Notes under the pieces: model-generated | What the model was told of the DNA's origin: nothing | The model's database searches: none | Seen by the model: only the letters and a program-made list of their open reading frames with translations | Program-made: the position numbers and the translations under genes | NCBI GenBank assembly: GCA_030248195.1 | Contig: JASAND010012859.1 | Location: 1 to 64,000, forward strand | Direction of reading: 5' to 3' | Length of the DNA stretch: 64,000 nucleotides | DNA from: Trissonchulus latispiculum | Lineage: Eukaryota > Nematoda > Enoplea > Enoplida > Ironidae | Shown: in pieces, positions 1 through 10,176 of the stretch | How positions within the stretch are numbered: the stretch's first letter is position 1 | Layout of the letters: each line of letters starts with the position of its first letter

Positions 1-31
1 TTTATGTTTGCTCAGAAGTTTTTTGTTTCAG

Positions 32-685
32 GAAGAAAGCCGGCGAAAATGATTTGATAGAGCCGCCTAAAAAATCGCCCCCACCATCACCGACTGCAGC
101 TGCAGCTGAACCGATAACAGTCGAAGCTCCTCCTCCAAAAGAGTTGGTGGTCAAATCGTCCCACAGATCCAGCGGTAAGAAGCATCGTCGATCAAAGACG
201 GACAAACGTGAACGCTCAAGAGACCGTCAGAACAAAGAAAGGGAAATAGGAGGGGGAGAAGAAGAGGAAAAAGCAAAAGAAAAAGAAAAAGCAGTGGAAC
301 GGAGAAAACAACGGAATTCCATTGATGATGAATCTGTACCCCCACCAATGGATGCTGCAAAATCTCCCAGCAAATCGTCTCCCGAAAACAGATCGGATCG
401 AAAACCGCCGGCTGCCGTCGAAGAATCGAAGAGTAGAAGTGCGACTTCCAAGAAACGGCGTCGTTCCAGTCACGGAGATGACGGTGCCCGGAAACACTCC
501 TCCCATCGACGCGAGACGAAGCGAAAGGAAGCCAAACGGAAACACTCGACCAAAGAGGACAACCAAAGTGCCAAACACAAGAAACGGAGTCGAACTGAAC
601 TGGCGGATGCTGCTTCTGATGATTATGAGGAGGAGGAGGAGGAGCATAGTCGGAGGAAGAGCATTCCAACACCGGCATCGGAAGA
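32..685 (+). CDS. Lys/Arg/Ser-rich protein, penultimate exon (partial gene)
   Basis: Coding exon of a gene that starts upstream of the window. A pyrimidine-rich tract ending in AG at 30-31 is the acceptor. The frame stays open to a TAG at 687, but a GT at 686-687 (GTAGGT) gives a donor that ends the exon in phase 2, matching the next exon at 1897. The residues are highly charged and low in complexity: Pro-rich at the start, then runs of Lys/Arg (KKRRRSS, KKHRRSK), an acidic Glu run and many Ser-Pro or Arg-Ser pairs. This composition is typical of nuclear, RNA-processing or chromatin-associated disordered tails. No folded domain is visible and I cannot name the family. The long reverse-strand frames here are shadows of the skewed composition. 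Confidence 0.72.
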
Positions 686-1896
686 GTAGGTTGTGTCTTA
701 CTTAACTCTAAACCAATCATTGTTGTGATCTTGCTTCGCTGGGCTACTGTTTTTGCTGACATCCTGTTTGAGTCGCTGTCGTTCTGGCATTTTCCTACAG
801 ATGGGCCCCAGATATCCCCTCTCAGACTTGGGTCGGGTCCCTCCAGGTTAGGGCCTGCCGGTCCCCCAGACTTCAGAAGTCAACAAAAAACATGGTTTTC
901 GGGGTAAATTTTCAAAAAATTTTTTGGTTTCGCCGGATTTTGTCTTTTTCAGCTATTTTAAGCTTAAATTTAAGTTACAAATAGTTAAATTTTTAGCAGC
1001 AAAAATAGCTTTTTAAGCATTTTTCGAAAATTCCCCCTATATCCATTCTCCCCAAGACCTGGGAGAGGGCCCGCCTACCAGACTTCCCCCCAGAAATTTT
1101 TGCCTAGGAAAAAGCCAGTGATGTTTGTAGTTAGGTGTAGGAATCTAAACTTTTAACGCATATGTTTGTACTTGACTAAGCGGCTTCATAGTGCTTTTGT
1201 GGATGGCTGAGCCTTCTCGTATATTTCCAAGAGCCATTTAGCTTTATAAGACGGTGAAAGTAAAGGAAGGAACGAAGCGTAACGTATGTAGTTCTGTTTT
1301 AGTGATAAAGCACGGCCGCACATAATAAAGGAGGCGGTTCAGGGGTCTAGTACCATTGCTTAATAGAAATGGCTTGAGGTGTAACAAAAATTATAATTTT
1401 GACTGTTTAAAGCTAATCTTGTGATTTTGAAAGATTATTATAACTGCGAGAATATCATGTACAAGACGAAAAAGCAAATATTTTGTAACACATTGAGTCT
1501 TCCGACACCGTGGACCCAGGCCGCGCCCAGAATTTTGAAAAGCGAAGTCCAAGGTCAAACCTGAGGGGGGTCCAGGGGCGGAGCCCCGTAGAAGTTGAAG
1601 TTTTTGGTGCATTTTTATTCAAAAATCTTCAGGGCTAGCTCTCAAAAAGTCAATTATCGCCTTGAAGGCAAACATTTTTTAGAAACGGCTGTTTTGTTGT
1701 ATGCTACGTAGTTACAATGTTTCCTTTCGTCGGTCCAAAAGGAGGGCTCTAGGACCCCTGAAGCAGCTAAGACCACCTGGGTGCGGCCGCTTTACTTGGT
1801 CCCTCCACTTTAAATCCTGGGTGCGGATAAATTTTCATAGGATGCCATTCAGCTTTTAATAAGCCATTTTATATGCATGATTCTGTGTTGTTTCAG
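686..1896 (+). other. Intron of the Lys/Arg-rich gene
   Basis: The intron runs from donor GTAGGT at 686 to the acceptor tttcag ending at 1896. It contains C/G-rich repeat debris at 780-1100 and a gggggtcc/ggggcggagcccc hairpin near 1565-1590, which recurs elsewhere in the window. No coding potential is seen. Confidence 0.65.
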
Positions 1897-2968
1897 CGAT
1901 GACCGTCCGAGGCCTTCGGAGGCTAAGTCAAAGCATCACCGCGATCACAAAACCTCAAAGCGGAAGAAAGAGAAGGAGCCAGAAGATGCCGCAGCCACTG
2001 GGAACAGGAGGCGCCATCATAAGACCGGCAAGAAACACAGCAGTTCCGCCAGGGCGGCGGACAGACCGGAGTCAACAAGTCGACGTCGTCGGGAGGACAA
2101 ATCCGACATCGATAAGAGTGCTGTCGAAGAAGAAGAAGAAACGGTATTCGCGGAACCGAGCAACAGTTCCAAACAAGCCCAGAAAACCGGTGGAAAGCGA
2201 CGACATGGCGACAAAGGCGATAAGAAACCTTCGTCGTCCTCGTTAACGCATCATGCCAGATCGAAGCATAAGAAGCGACGCCGGTCGGACAGAACGGAAG
2301 AATCCTCCGATGCTGGCAGAGTCAAGTCGAAGTCGAAACGAAGAGCTGGATCCCCTGGAGACCGGGAGATGGTAGAGCGGTTGTCACCACCGCCCGAAGC
2401 AGCTGAGAAGCTAGATTCCGTGAAGGTCGATCCTGAAAAAGAATTGAGTCCGCGACGAGCTGCGCTGGTTCCGCCTGCTACGCTGATGACTCAGCGTAGC
2501 CAGTCAATGGAACCGCGGCAAGCCAACGCGGACCTCACGGTGGTACTAGCCAAAGAATCCCAGAAAGCTCGAAGTGCCTCACCCAGCCAAATGGAGCCAG
2601 TAGTCAGAGCACCGCCCGAGGTCCAGGTCAAGAAGTCCCGAGAAGTCAGTAGATCTCCCTCGCTCACTCCGGGTCCAGCCAGGTCTGAGCGTGAGGGTGG
2701 ATCTAAGAAAAGGCTGAAGCAGCGGAAACGGCGACGGAGTGAGCGGGAAGCGGAGAAGAAGGAAGACGGCTTATCGGCGGATGAATCGGGCCTGGCGAGT
2801 ACCAGTGATGCTGCGGCCGCCAAGCCTCCTAAAGAGCCTGACGGACGAAAGAAGCATAGGAAGCACAAGAAGCGGAAGACGACCAAGAAATCTAGGAAGT
2901 ATCGGTCGCCTGATCGTGGCGATGATGATGATGATGATGATCGTATTGATGATGAGAAAGAAGATTAA
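1897..2968 (+). CDS. Lys/Arg/Ser-rich protein, terminal exon
   Basis: Last coding exon, beginning after tttcag. Its first base completes a GAC (Asp) codon with the two bases left by the upstream exon. About 356 residues follow to TAA at 2966-2968. Basic clusters (KKEKEPED, KKRRRSDR, KRLKQRKRRR, KKHRKHKKRK) resemble bipartite nuclear-localisation signals. Ser-Pro motifs (SPSLTPGP, LSPRR, LSPPPE) are plausible proline-directed phosphorylation sites. The C-terminus is a poly-Asp tract followed by DDEKED. The protein is probably nuclear and largely disordered; its function is not recognisable from sequence. AATAAA at 3100-3105 lies about 130 bases after the stop. Confidence 0.75.
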
Positions 2969-3099
2969 TATATAATGTATATTAATTTATTAGATTACTA
3001 AGTGTTCTGAAAAAGTATATATTTGTACAGCATACCTGAATATGTAGCTTACTTTGTGTGTTTTTCATGCCCCCCAGTGGGGACAAACGGAGGTGGGGG

Positions 3100-3105
3100 A
3101 ATAAA
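3100..3105 (+). terminator. Candidate polyadenylation signal
   Basis: AATAAA about 130 bases beyond the stop of the Lys/Arg-rich gene. Another AATAAA near 5439 (gttcaataaaag) is an alternative if the 3' UTR is long. Confidence 0.4.
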
Positions 3106-5715
3106 GGTACTACAATTAGTTTTTCAGTCAATGCTAACTATAACTACGACGTATTCATAAATTTAGTGTAGATGTAGAAATTAACGGTTTTGGATTAAAC
3201 AATTTTGGCTAAGTTACAAAATTATTTATGATTATACCAAAATATCATAATTACGTACTTTCTGCTGATTGCTGTTTTGTGAGTGGACTGGGTGAACTCA
3301 GAAAGTGGGTAGAACACAAATGGAGCACACCAATTCCTTTCCTCAGTAAGAACTACGTTGTGCATTAATAATTGCTACATTTTTGGTTTACTCACTTGTC
3401 AACTGGCGCAAACCCTTGTTGTAAAGCATTTGGCGATGCAATCCCATCTCCCAGAAAAGTTGGCTACTGCTGGTTTTATCAGTTTGAGTTAGTTTGAGGT
3501 CATATGTCAAACTGTGGTCATAATATAAATAATATATATATATATATACATTTTAATAAAATAAAAATATAAATATAAATTTCTAAAAACATTTTTATTT
3601 CAGTTATTTTGTGACAAATTTTATTGATAGCACCAGACATGTGCAGGAGGGGAAGTTCTGGGGACGGAGGCCGCCGGAAAACCGGATTTTTCCGGTTTTG
3701 TTGCCCAAAAAACCGGAAATATCCTGATTCTCGGGGGTGAGCTTCAGGAATGGGGGGTGAAACTCCCCCACTCCCCCAACCCCCCCTCCCCACGCACATG
3801 TATGGATAGCACTCTTCCCATTGTTACTTGTCGCTTTCTGTACCTTACGCGCATATAACTGGTTGCAGGAATTTACTGTCATTTGAGTTGCTTATGCCAC
3901 ATGTATTATTGCTGTTGTGTTATTCTTCGGGTAAACTTTGTGTCCCTGTTTGTACCCGTACGTTTATACTTTTATATATATTTCAAAATGGCTTTGATGA
4001 CAATCCGTTCCTGTTTAATTGTGTATTATTTATGACTATCAAGAGTGCATAATGATAAGAGTATGCCACCAGGAATGCCCTGCTCCTTTAACGGCCCATG
4101 CACCCCCTCCCCTTCCCTAGTACAGGGTGATGCTTAGTGGTCAGAAAGGAAATTCGCCCGCAATTGTGGTGTCCTGAAATTAAACAGGCGGTAAACGAAT
4201 GAATGCCTATTGAGTGTAAAATCTTTGGCGTATGAGCTGGGTTTATTTTAGGGTAGGCAAAAATAAGTGGGGGGAGGTCGAAAAGTGAGGGGATAAAATG
4301 GGCCAAAAATCAAGTTTTAGCACCAAAAATCCTTAAAATGTGGCAATTTCTGGGCACCTTAGGGTGAGTGGGGGAAGCCCAAAAAAGTGAAGGTGGGGCC
4401 GAGTGGGGGGAGGTGCTCGAGGAGGGGGGGGACCCAAAAAGTCTCCCCCCCAGTAAAATAAACCCAGATGAGTATAATAAAACTAAAACATGATCAAATT
4501 GCGTTCTAATTTGTGAAAGGGGGTTACTAACGTTTTTTTCGGGAGTGAGCCGTTAGCGAGAAACTGCATTGTTTGTTGGTTATCTGGTAGCAGAGCCTAG
4601 TGACATACAGGGTATATTCCTCTCATTCCAAAAATCTTTAAAATTTGGCATTTTCTGGGCCCGTAGTGTGTAGGGGAAAGCCCAATAAAGTGGGGAGGGA
4701 CCCAAAAAGCGGGAGGCGCCCCCCACCCCCTCCCCCACTGAAGAAAAACCAGCCTTATTCAGTGCACCCAACGAGATGTCGTATTTTTACGGTTTGGTAA
4801 ATTTTATCCTTAATAGTACTGTTATGTACTCGTATGTTATGTTATGATTATTCTGACTTGGAAATGTTTTGGTGTTCTTGGTGTTTATGTATGAATATTG
4901 TGTGGCAGCATTACATATTATCTATTTTTGTGATGTTGATTTCTGTTACTTGTTTCGCTTGTTGTATGTGCATTGTGACATTTATAATGTTCGCTATTAT
5001 CAGTATTTATGTACCTACCTATATTCTTATTGTTTTAATTTATTTCTAGTTTGAAGTTGAATTTGAAGTTTATGTTTTCTAAAAGATGTGTTCCCTGTTG
5101 CAATGGATATTTATGTTGTACTTCAAGACGGTTTAACTGTACTGTACAAAGAAGACTAATATAGTTTTGTGGCTGATTTATTTATCTACTTTATTTTTTA
5201 TTTTATATGGCGTGACTTGGAAATTTGCATGCATTATTATTGAGTTGTCGTATTTCTTAGTTTTTAAACTGAAGCAAATTATAACTTCTGTTAACAGATA
5301 GCTATTACTTTAGAAATTTTTCCGTTAACAAATGTATGTAGTAGATTTTTGTCCTTCTATTGCTTGGGTCAATTTATGTGCATTCTCTTACAGTTTACGT
5401 ATTTAAAATGTATATTGTATTTAGTTTGATTTTGTTCAATAAAAGTAAACTGGTGTTCATGGTAATTAGTCTTAATTCAGTTGGTTAGGTGGTGTTGCAC
5501 TAGGGATTGCTTTGCTTTAGGACTGCCAAAACAGATAGGCAAATTTTGTAGCAGGTACTTTCTCAAATTGTCGTTTACGACGCTGTAAAGCAGGAATTTC
5601 AAAAGCACTGAGGGACTGTCTTGAATAGTAATAGGTTGTGTAGCTGATTAAGCCTGAGACTGCGTGAGATTTATCTGCCCTCCACAGTGCTCAAAAATCT
5701 GAAAACGAAGCTAAA
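3106..5715. other. 3' flank with MITE fragments and AT-rich sequence
   Basis: No gene is supported. A small element with terminal inverted repeats (acatgtgcaggagggg matched by cccctccccacgcacatgt) spans about 3637-3801. Half of a MITE whose terminus reads caagagtgcataatgataag starts near 4046. A segment of about 130 bases around 4310-4450 (ccaaaaatccttaaaatgtgg) is repeated as a diverged copy at 4625-4745. The rest is T-rich unique sequence. Confidence 0.5.
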
Positions 5716-5718
5716 AGA

Positions 5719-5827
5719 ACGTGATGCTACATTTGGAAGCGTCGACGCACGTCAATGTGCGTACGCGCTACACTACCATGTTACACTTGGAGGCGTCGAC
5801 GCTTCCAAATGTAGCATCACGTTCTGG
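5719..5827. repeat. Strong hairpin-forming inverted repeat
   Basis: The arm gaacgtgatgctacatttgg plus aagcgtcgacgc is repeated in inverse orientation at about 5792-5826, around a loop of roughly 45 bases that also contains gtcgacg motifs. It lies about 90 bases before the hAT-like element at 5926. Confidence 0.75.
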
Positions 5828-5917
5828 CTACATTCTACCACTGTAAGCGCGAAAGAAGAACAATCGACGCACCCATTTGTAGCATGCCAGTTTACGCGCA
5901 TTGATGCGCACAGCATG

Positions 5918-7734
5918 ATATTGACCAGAGATGAAACCGGGTCAGAGGCCCTCACCCGGTCTGGACCCGGTCTTTACAAATTTTCAAATTTTCTGCATGT
6001 AAACAATTATTTCAGATTTTTTCTCCAAAGTTTTGATATCCAACACTTTAATTTTTATTTAGCACAAACAGCAAATACTTTATTCAGCCAGCTCTCAAGA
6101 ATGCTCTCAAGAAGGCAATCAGCAGCGTGAACGTCTCGTCCCTATTATAAACCTTTCAGATTTGGGTCTTGAGCAGTTATTGCATTAAACTTCAGTTATA
6201 AAAGTTAAAAACAATATCACATGAATCTCTTCAGAGTGAAAACCTCATCCTCAACCAAGAAATCAAGTGCTTCCTCTAAATATACGGTCACGGCAAATAA
6301 AACACTGATAAGTTGTTGATTTTCTGTTTAGTTGCATATTTTGTTCTAAAATTTTAGCTTCGTTTATGTTTTGCTATAGATTGTGGAACTGTAAAAAGTG
6401 ACCAGTTTGAATATATAGCAAATTGTCGACAACTGGAACAACGGTAGACATCTACAAATCTTTTGAGAGACCCTGTCTTGCCGTTTCTGAAACAAATAAG
6501 CAATTTTTCTGTAATAAGTATTCTGGCAAAATCTTTCTTTAAAATTGATAATAACGATATTTTTAGTGAAACTAACAAAAGGAGAAAGGCTTGTGAAATT
6601 AATAAAACGAGAAAACATTTTTCCATTAAGCTAAAGTTAAATCATCCGGACGCAGTAAGACTCAAGCTTTCCCAGCGGTGTACAGTTTAATTTCTGATAT
6701 TGTTACCGCATATTGAGTAAATGTCTTGGGTCTTGTCTCGATTACCCCCCCCCAGTACTCAAAATCCTTAAAACTTGACCAAATGAGTTAAAATTTGGTG
6801 TGGGTATGTTTTCGACCACGCTGAGTTCAGATATCGCAAAATTTTTCGATTTCGCGAAATTCGAAATTTTTCGATTTCTAAGGGGGGACCAAGGGAAACC
6901 GAAAAATTTTTTGTCTTCGATTTTGCTGAAAAGATGTATATAGGGGTTTTCGGGGTCGTAGAACACGAATCTGAAGTCCGTTTTTCGTTTCAGCTTTTCG
7001 TTAGCTCAGTATAAGCTAAAGACTTAAGCTTAAGATGTAAGCTTATTCTGAGCTAACGAAAAGCTGAAACGAAAAACGGACTTCGGATTCGTGTTCTACG
7101 ACCCCGAAAACCCCTATATACATCTTTTCAGCAAAATCGAAGACAAAAACTTTTTCGGTTTCCCTTGGTCCCCCGCCCCCCTTAGAAATCGAAAAATTTC
7201 GAATTTCGCGAAATCGAAAAATTTTGCGATATCTGAACTCAGCGTGGTCGAAAACATACCCACACCAAATTTTAACTCATTTGGTCAAGTTTTAAGGATT
7301 TTAAGTACTGGGGGGGGTAATCGAGACAAGACCCAATGTCTTTGACGGCCGACCCTCTTTCTTTGTGGTCTTTGAATCAAAATTTTTGCTGAAAAATCTA
7401 AATATTTTCCGACAAACTGCTTTTAAGATACAAACAATATTTTTGAATAAGAACATATTTCAAGCGTAAGGCACCAAAAATGCGTTAAATGAGTAAAAGG
7501 CGCTCACCCCCCACCAAAAACCGGTGTCGAATATAAATATTATCAATAAATGATTTGATTTCAGTAAAGATTAGAGGTTCGTGAAAGAGTGTGCAATATG
7601 TCTGATTATCCTCTACCTAATCGCTAACCTACCATGAATAAACGACACAACCCGTCACCGGGGATCAGAGGTCTACCGGGTCACCGGGTCACCGGGTCAA
7701 GTCTAAGTGACCCGGTTTCATCTCTGATATTGAC
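5918..7734. mobile_element. hAT-like non-autonomous element with 8-bp TSD
   Basis: The element is 5926-7726. Its termini are inverted (cagagatgaaaccggg at left, cccggtttcatctctg at right), and it is flanked by an exact 8-bp direct repeat ATATTGAC (5918-5925 and 7727-7734). A CAG-type terminus with an 8-bp target duplication is characteristic of the hAT superfamily. Subterminal regions carry several ACCCGGT/ACCGGGT motifs, possibly transposase-binding repeats. No transposase frame is present. A second copy lies at 51083-52255, and a different MITE is nested inside at 6728-7333. Confidence 0.82.
6720..7341. mobile_element. Foldback MITE nested in the hAT-like element
   Basis: The element is 6728-7333 and consists almost entirely of two inverted arms of about 285 bases around a centre near 7025. 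Its ends are gggtcttgtctcgattac and its complement. An exact 8-bp duplication AATGTCTT lies at 6720-6727 and 7334-7341. The arms encode the same short peptide on opposite strands, which is a consequence of the palindrome and not a gene. Confidence 0.85.
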
Positions 7735-8426
7735 GTTTGTAGACGCAGGTAGTCGCACGTCGACGCGCGTACACCTGCGTTCGCGATTATGAAGGCACCT
7801 TAACAGTTTTCTCGGGGGCGTAGAACACGAATTAGAAGAGCCTCCAAAAATCAAACCTATCGGCAAAATCTGAGACAAAATCTTTTGGTTTCCCGTGGGA
7901 ATCGGAAAAGTTTGAAAAAGAAGAGTTTTGCTACTTCGACAAATTTTGCAATATCAAATTTCTCACTGACGTATACTCGTATGCGCTTACATATAATTAA
8001 CTCGCCAAAAGGTAAGATTTTACTAATTTATCCTTTCCTGAGTAATGAAAACGCTTTCCTGCTATTATGTATTAGAAAATGTTCCTAGTTTTTCAATAAT
8101 TCAGAAGCCACAAACGACAATGTTTCCGTTTCCGGTTGGAGGGGGCACAGTCTTAAAATATTATTTCACCGTCACTCTTGCTTCTCTTGCAGCTTTTGTG
8201 CTTTACAGTATATAAACCAAGAATTTTATTGTAAGGCACAGCTACTTCTATGAACGTTACAATTGAAATTTTATCATCATACTGATAAAACAGCATTAGA
8301 TAATTTAAATAAAAACATTAAATTGAAATCTTGAAATGGGATAAAACAATTCAATACATAATATATAACTGATAAATAAAGACTAAGCAAGCACCATCCG
8401 ATTGGAAAAAAATTAGACGACAAAAA
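7735..8426. other. Intergenic spacer with no recognised gene
   Basis: It begins with a gtcgacg/cgcgtacac-rich stretch that resembles the sequence on the other side of the hAT-like insertion, followed by AT-rich sequence. On the minus strand an AATAAA (TTTATT near 8226) lies about 200 bases beyond the stop of the BPI-like gene and may be its polyadenylation signal. Confidence 0.4.
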
Positions 8427-8642
8427 TTATGATACAAAATCTTTCAGTTCGGCAATAATCTTAGTGAACACAACGTCATTCAATAGTTCCATTATTTCTT
8501 CGCAAAGATCCTTCTGTAACAAATTCTTGATCTTTCTTTCGATTGGAACGGTGAAAAAGTTCAACAAAAATCCCAAGAGTCCACCTCCACGAATTTTTAA
8601 ATCCAGTGTTTCGAGATCAAGGGTACAATCCTTGGCTCTTAC
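8427..8642 (-). CDS. BPI/LBP-like protein, exon 3 (C-terminus)
   Basis: On the minus strand the acceptor ttttag ends at 8643 and the exon reads in phase 0 to TAA (8427-8429), giving 71 residues. The order is a Cys followed by the pattern LDLETLDLKIRGG, a hydrophobic LLGFLLNFF stretch and an amphipathic helix IERKIKNLLQKDLCEEI. A conserved-looking Cys pair about 40 residues apart with this strand-then-helix order resembles the disulphide-linked part of the BPI/LBP N-terminal barrel (TULIP superfamily). The exon is too short to appear as a single ATG-initiated frame. Confidence 0.62.
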   Translation of the reverse strand, partial: VRAKDCTLDLETLDLKIRGGGLLGFLLNFFTVPIERKIKNLLQKDLCEEIMELLNDVVFTKIIAELKDFVS

Positions 8643-8999
8643 CTAAAACATTAAACAATTTGTTAATCAAGTATTCTTCTTTCAAAATTGACCACTTTTG
8701 GAATTCCCCATTCTCACTCATTCTTTCGAATTGGAGCCTGTTAAGCCTTTATACTTATTTATACAGAATGTTTCGGGTCGGAGGTGCTGTAGTGAGTAGT
8801 TACATCCTTCTTTCTTTTGTTTATAATCTTTTACTATCCAACAAGTCTGAATGTCTTGCCGCATACACCTATTTTTCTTTGAAGTAAATTTAATTAAAGA
8901 TAATTAATCATTCCTGAGATATGGTTAATTGCAAACTGGCATAACTTTTAAACCAAAATAAAAATCGCTGTAATACAGAAGGGTTATGGTTATGCTTAC
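8643..8999 (-). other. Intron 2 of the BPI-like gene, with a SINE tail
   Basis: Bounded by minus-strand GTAAGC and TTTTAG. At about 8768-8845 (+) it contains tttcgggtcggaggtgctgtagtg followed by a ttctttctttt tract, homologous to the 3' body of the tRNA-derived SINE at 53411. Confidence 0.55.
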
Positions 9000-9212
9000 C
9001 GTAGGAGAGCCACTGAGAATGTTGTCTACTGTAAGGGCAATTTGGAAAGTCATATTAGCTGCTTGCATTGTGAAATCGCCGTTTCCTCTCAGCGGAGTGC
9101 ACAACTTTTTGTAGAGATAATCCCATTTCCCGTCCAGTTGAGCTTTTCCGCCGCGAGTTCCGATGGTCAAAGACCGGGCCATGAGATCAGGTTTATACCA
9201 GAAATCTGTTGC
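9000..9212 (-). CDS. BPI/LBP-like protein, exon 2
   Basis: The exon encodes 71 residues in phase 0 between acceptor gtttag (complement of 9213-9218) and donor GTAAGC (complement of 8994-8999). It encodes a strand-rich segment: TRGGKAQLDGKWDYLYK, then LRGNGDFTMQAANMTFQIAL, ending SGSPT. The G-x-G-D-F motif followed by alternating hydrophobic residues, leading into a Cys in the next exon, is typical of BPI/LBP and takeout/JHBP lipid-binding barrels. Confidence 0.65.
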
Positions 9213-9499
9213 CTAAACAGGAAAAACGACAAACAAATGAAGTATACCTGGAGTCCAGCCAATTAGTTTAGTTTTAGGTCCTTTTCCCCCTAGTTTAGCA
9301 AAATCAGGAGGAAAAACAACAAAACTCCACAAAAACTGCTCATGCTCAAAATACCAAGAAATCTAGGTGAGTGAAGATAAGCAAAGCACTAAGAGTCAAC
9401 AAGTCACACTTTAATTCTTTCAAGTTAGTTATTAATTTCTTTTGCTTTATATAATAATTTTTAGTTATTTTTCACTTCTTAAATCCAACTCTGACCCAC

Positions 9500-9733
9500 C
9501 TGCAAGTTCGGAACTCGAACATTGCTGACATTCAAGTCGCCGTAGTCCCCAGTGACCAATTTCATGGCCAGTTTCTGAACGTCAATTAAGCTGAGCAAAT
9601 GGTTTGCTTTGCTTTCACCTAAGTTTAGGGACTGACCGCTGGTCCCGCTCGAGGACCCGCCGACTGATTCGATATGCTGAACCATCACAACCTCTTCTTC
9701 ATCGTTCGGCTGCTGCTGTTGTGGCTCACCCAT
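9500..9733 (-). CDS. BPI/LBP-like protein, exon 1 (putative N-terminus)
   Basis: Minus-strand exon of 78 codons from ATG (9731-9733) to donor GTGGGT. With exons 2 and 3 it makes a 220-residue protein, the length of a single TULIP barrel. The N-terminus is MGEPQQQQPNDEEE followed by a Ser/Gly-rich linker, with no hydrophobic signal peptide, which is unusual because BPI, LBP and JHBP proteins are normally secreted. The ATG is directly preceded by tctgtcag, a possible splice acceptor, so a signal-peptide exon could lie further upstream on the minus strand. The likely role is binding or transfer of a hydrophobic ligand; the ligand is unknown. Confidence 0.6.
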
Positions 9734-9814
9734 TCTGACAGATTAAATACTTGGCACTGGTCCAAAATTAAGTACAGTAAACCCTATATAGAAGTAAAAA
9801 TCAAGATTAAAGGG

Positions 9815-10176
9815 GGTTTACACTATCAAACTTTCGTCTGACTTTGTCAGATAAAAGGTTTCCTCAAACAAAAGTCAGATGAAATTCTCCCGTGTAAACG
9901 ACTAACTAACTCAGCTCTGACAATGAAATTTTTGTTGGACAAAAACGGAAATTCCGTCTGATATCAGACGAAACTGACTAGTCATATTGCTTCATTTTTA
10001 AAAGGCTGGCGTTAAGCAACAAAAGCTGAATTTGATTGGACACTGTAGTATTGTCAGTCGCAAACTCCTTGCCTGTTTATTACTGGACAATGTAAACTGC
10101 AAGTTGGATAAAAATGTTTGCTCTGACATTAGTTCCTTCTGACAAAATCAGAAGAAAGTTTTACAGGGTAAACCAG
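9815..10176. mobile_element. MITE with imperfect terminal inverted repeats
   Basis: The left end ggtttacactatcaaac...tctgactttgtcag is matched in inverse orientation by ctgacaaaatcag...ttttacagggtaaacc at the right end. The interior repeats tcagatgaaa/tctgacttt motifs. No clear target duplication is seen and there is no coding capacity. Confidence 0.55.

Noticed and set aside
151..762. 203-residue minus-strand frame opposite the Lys/Arg-rich exon
   Set aside because: Shadow of strong compositional bias; the forward frame has matching splice phase with the next exon.
5687..6130. 147-residue open frame
   Set aside because: It starts in a hairpin and crosses the boundary of the hAT-like element, so it is not a coherent gene.
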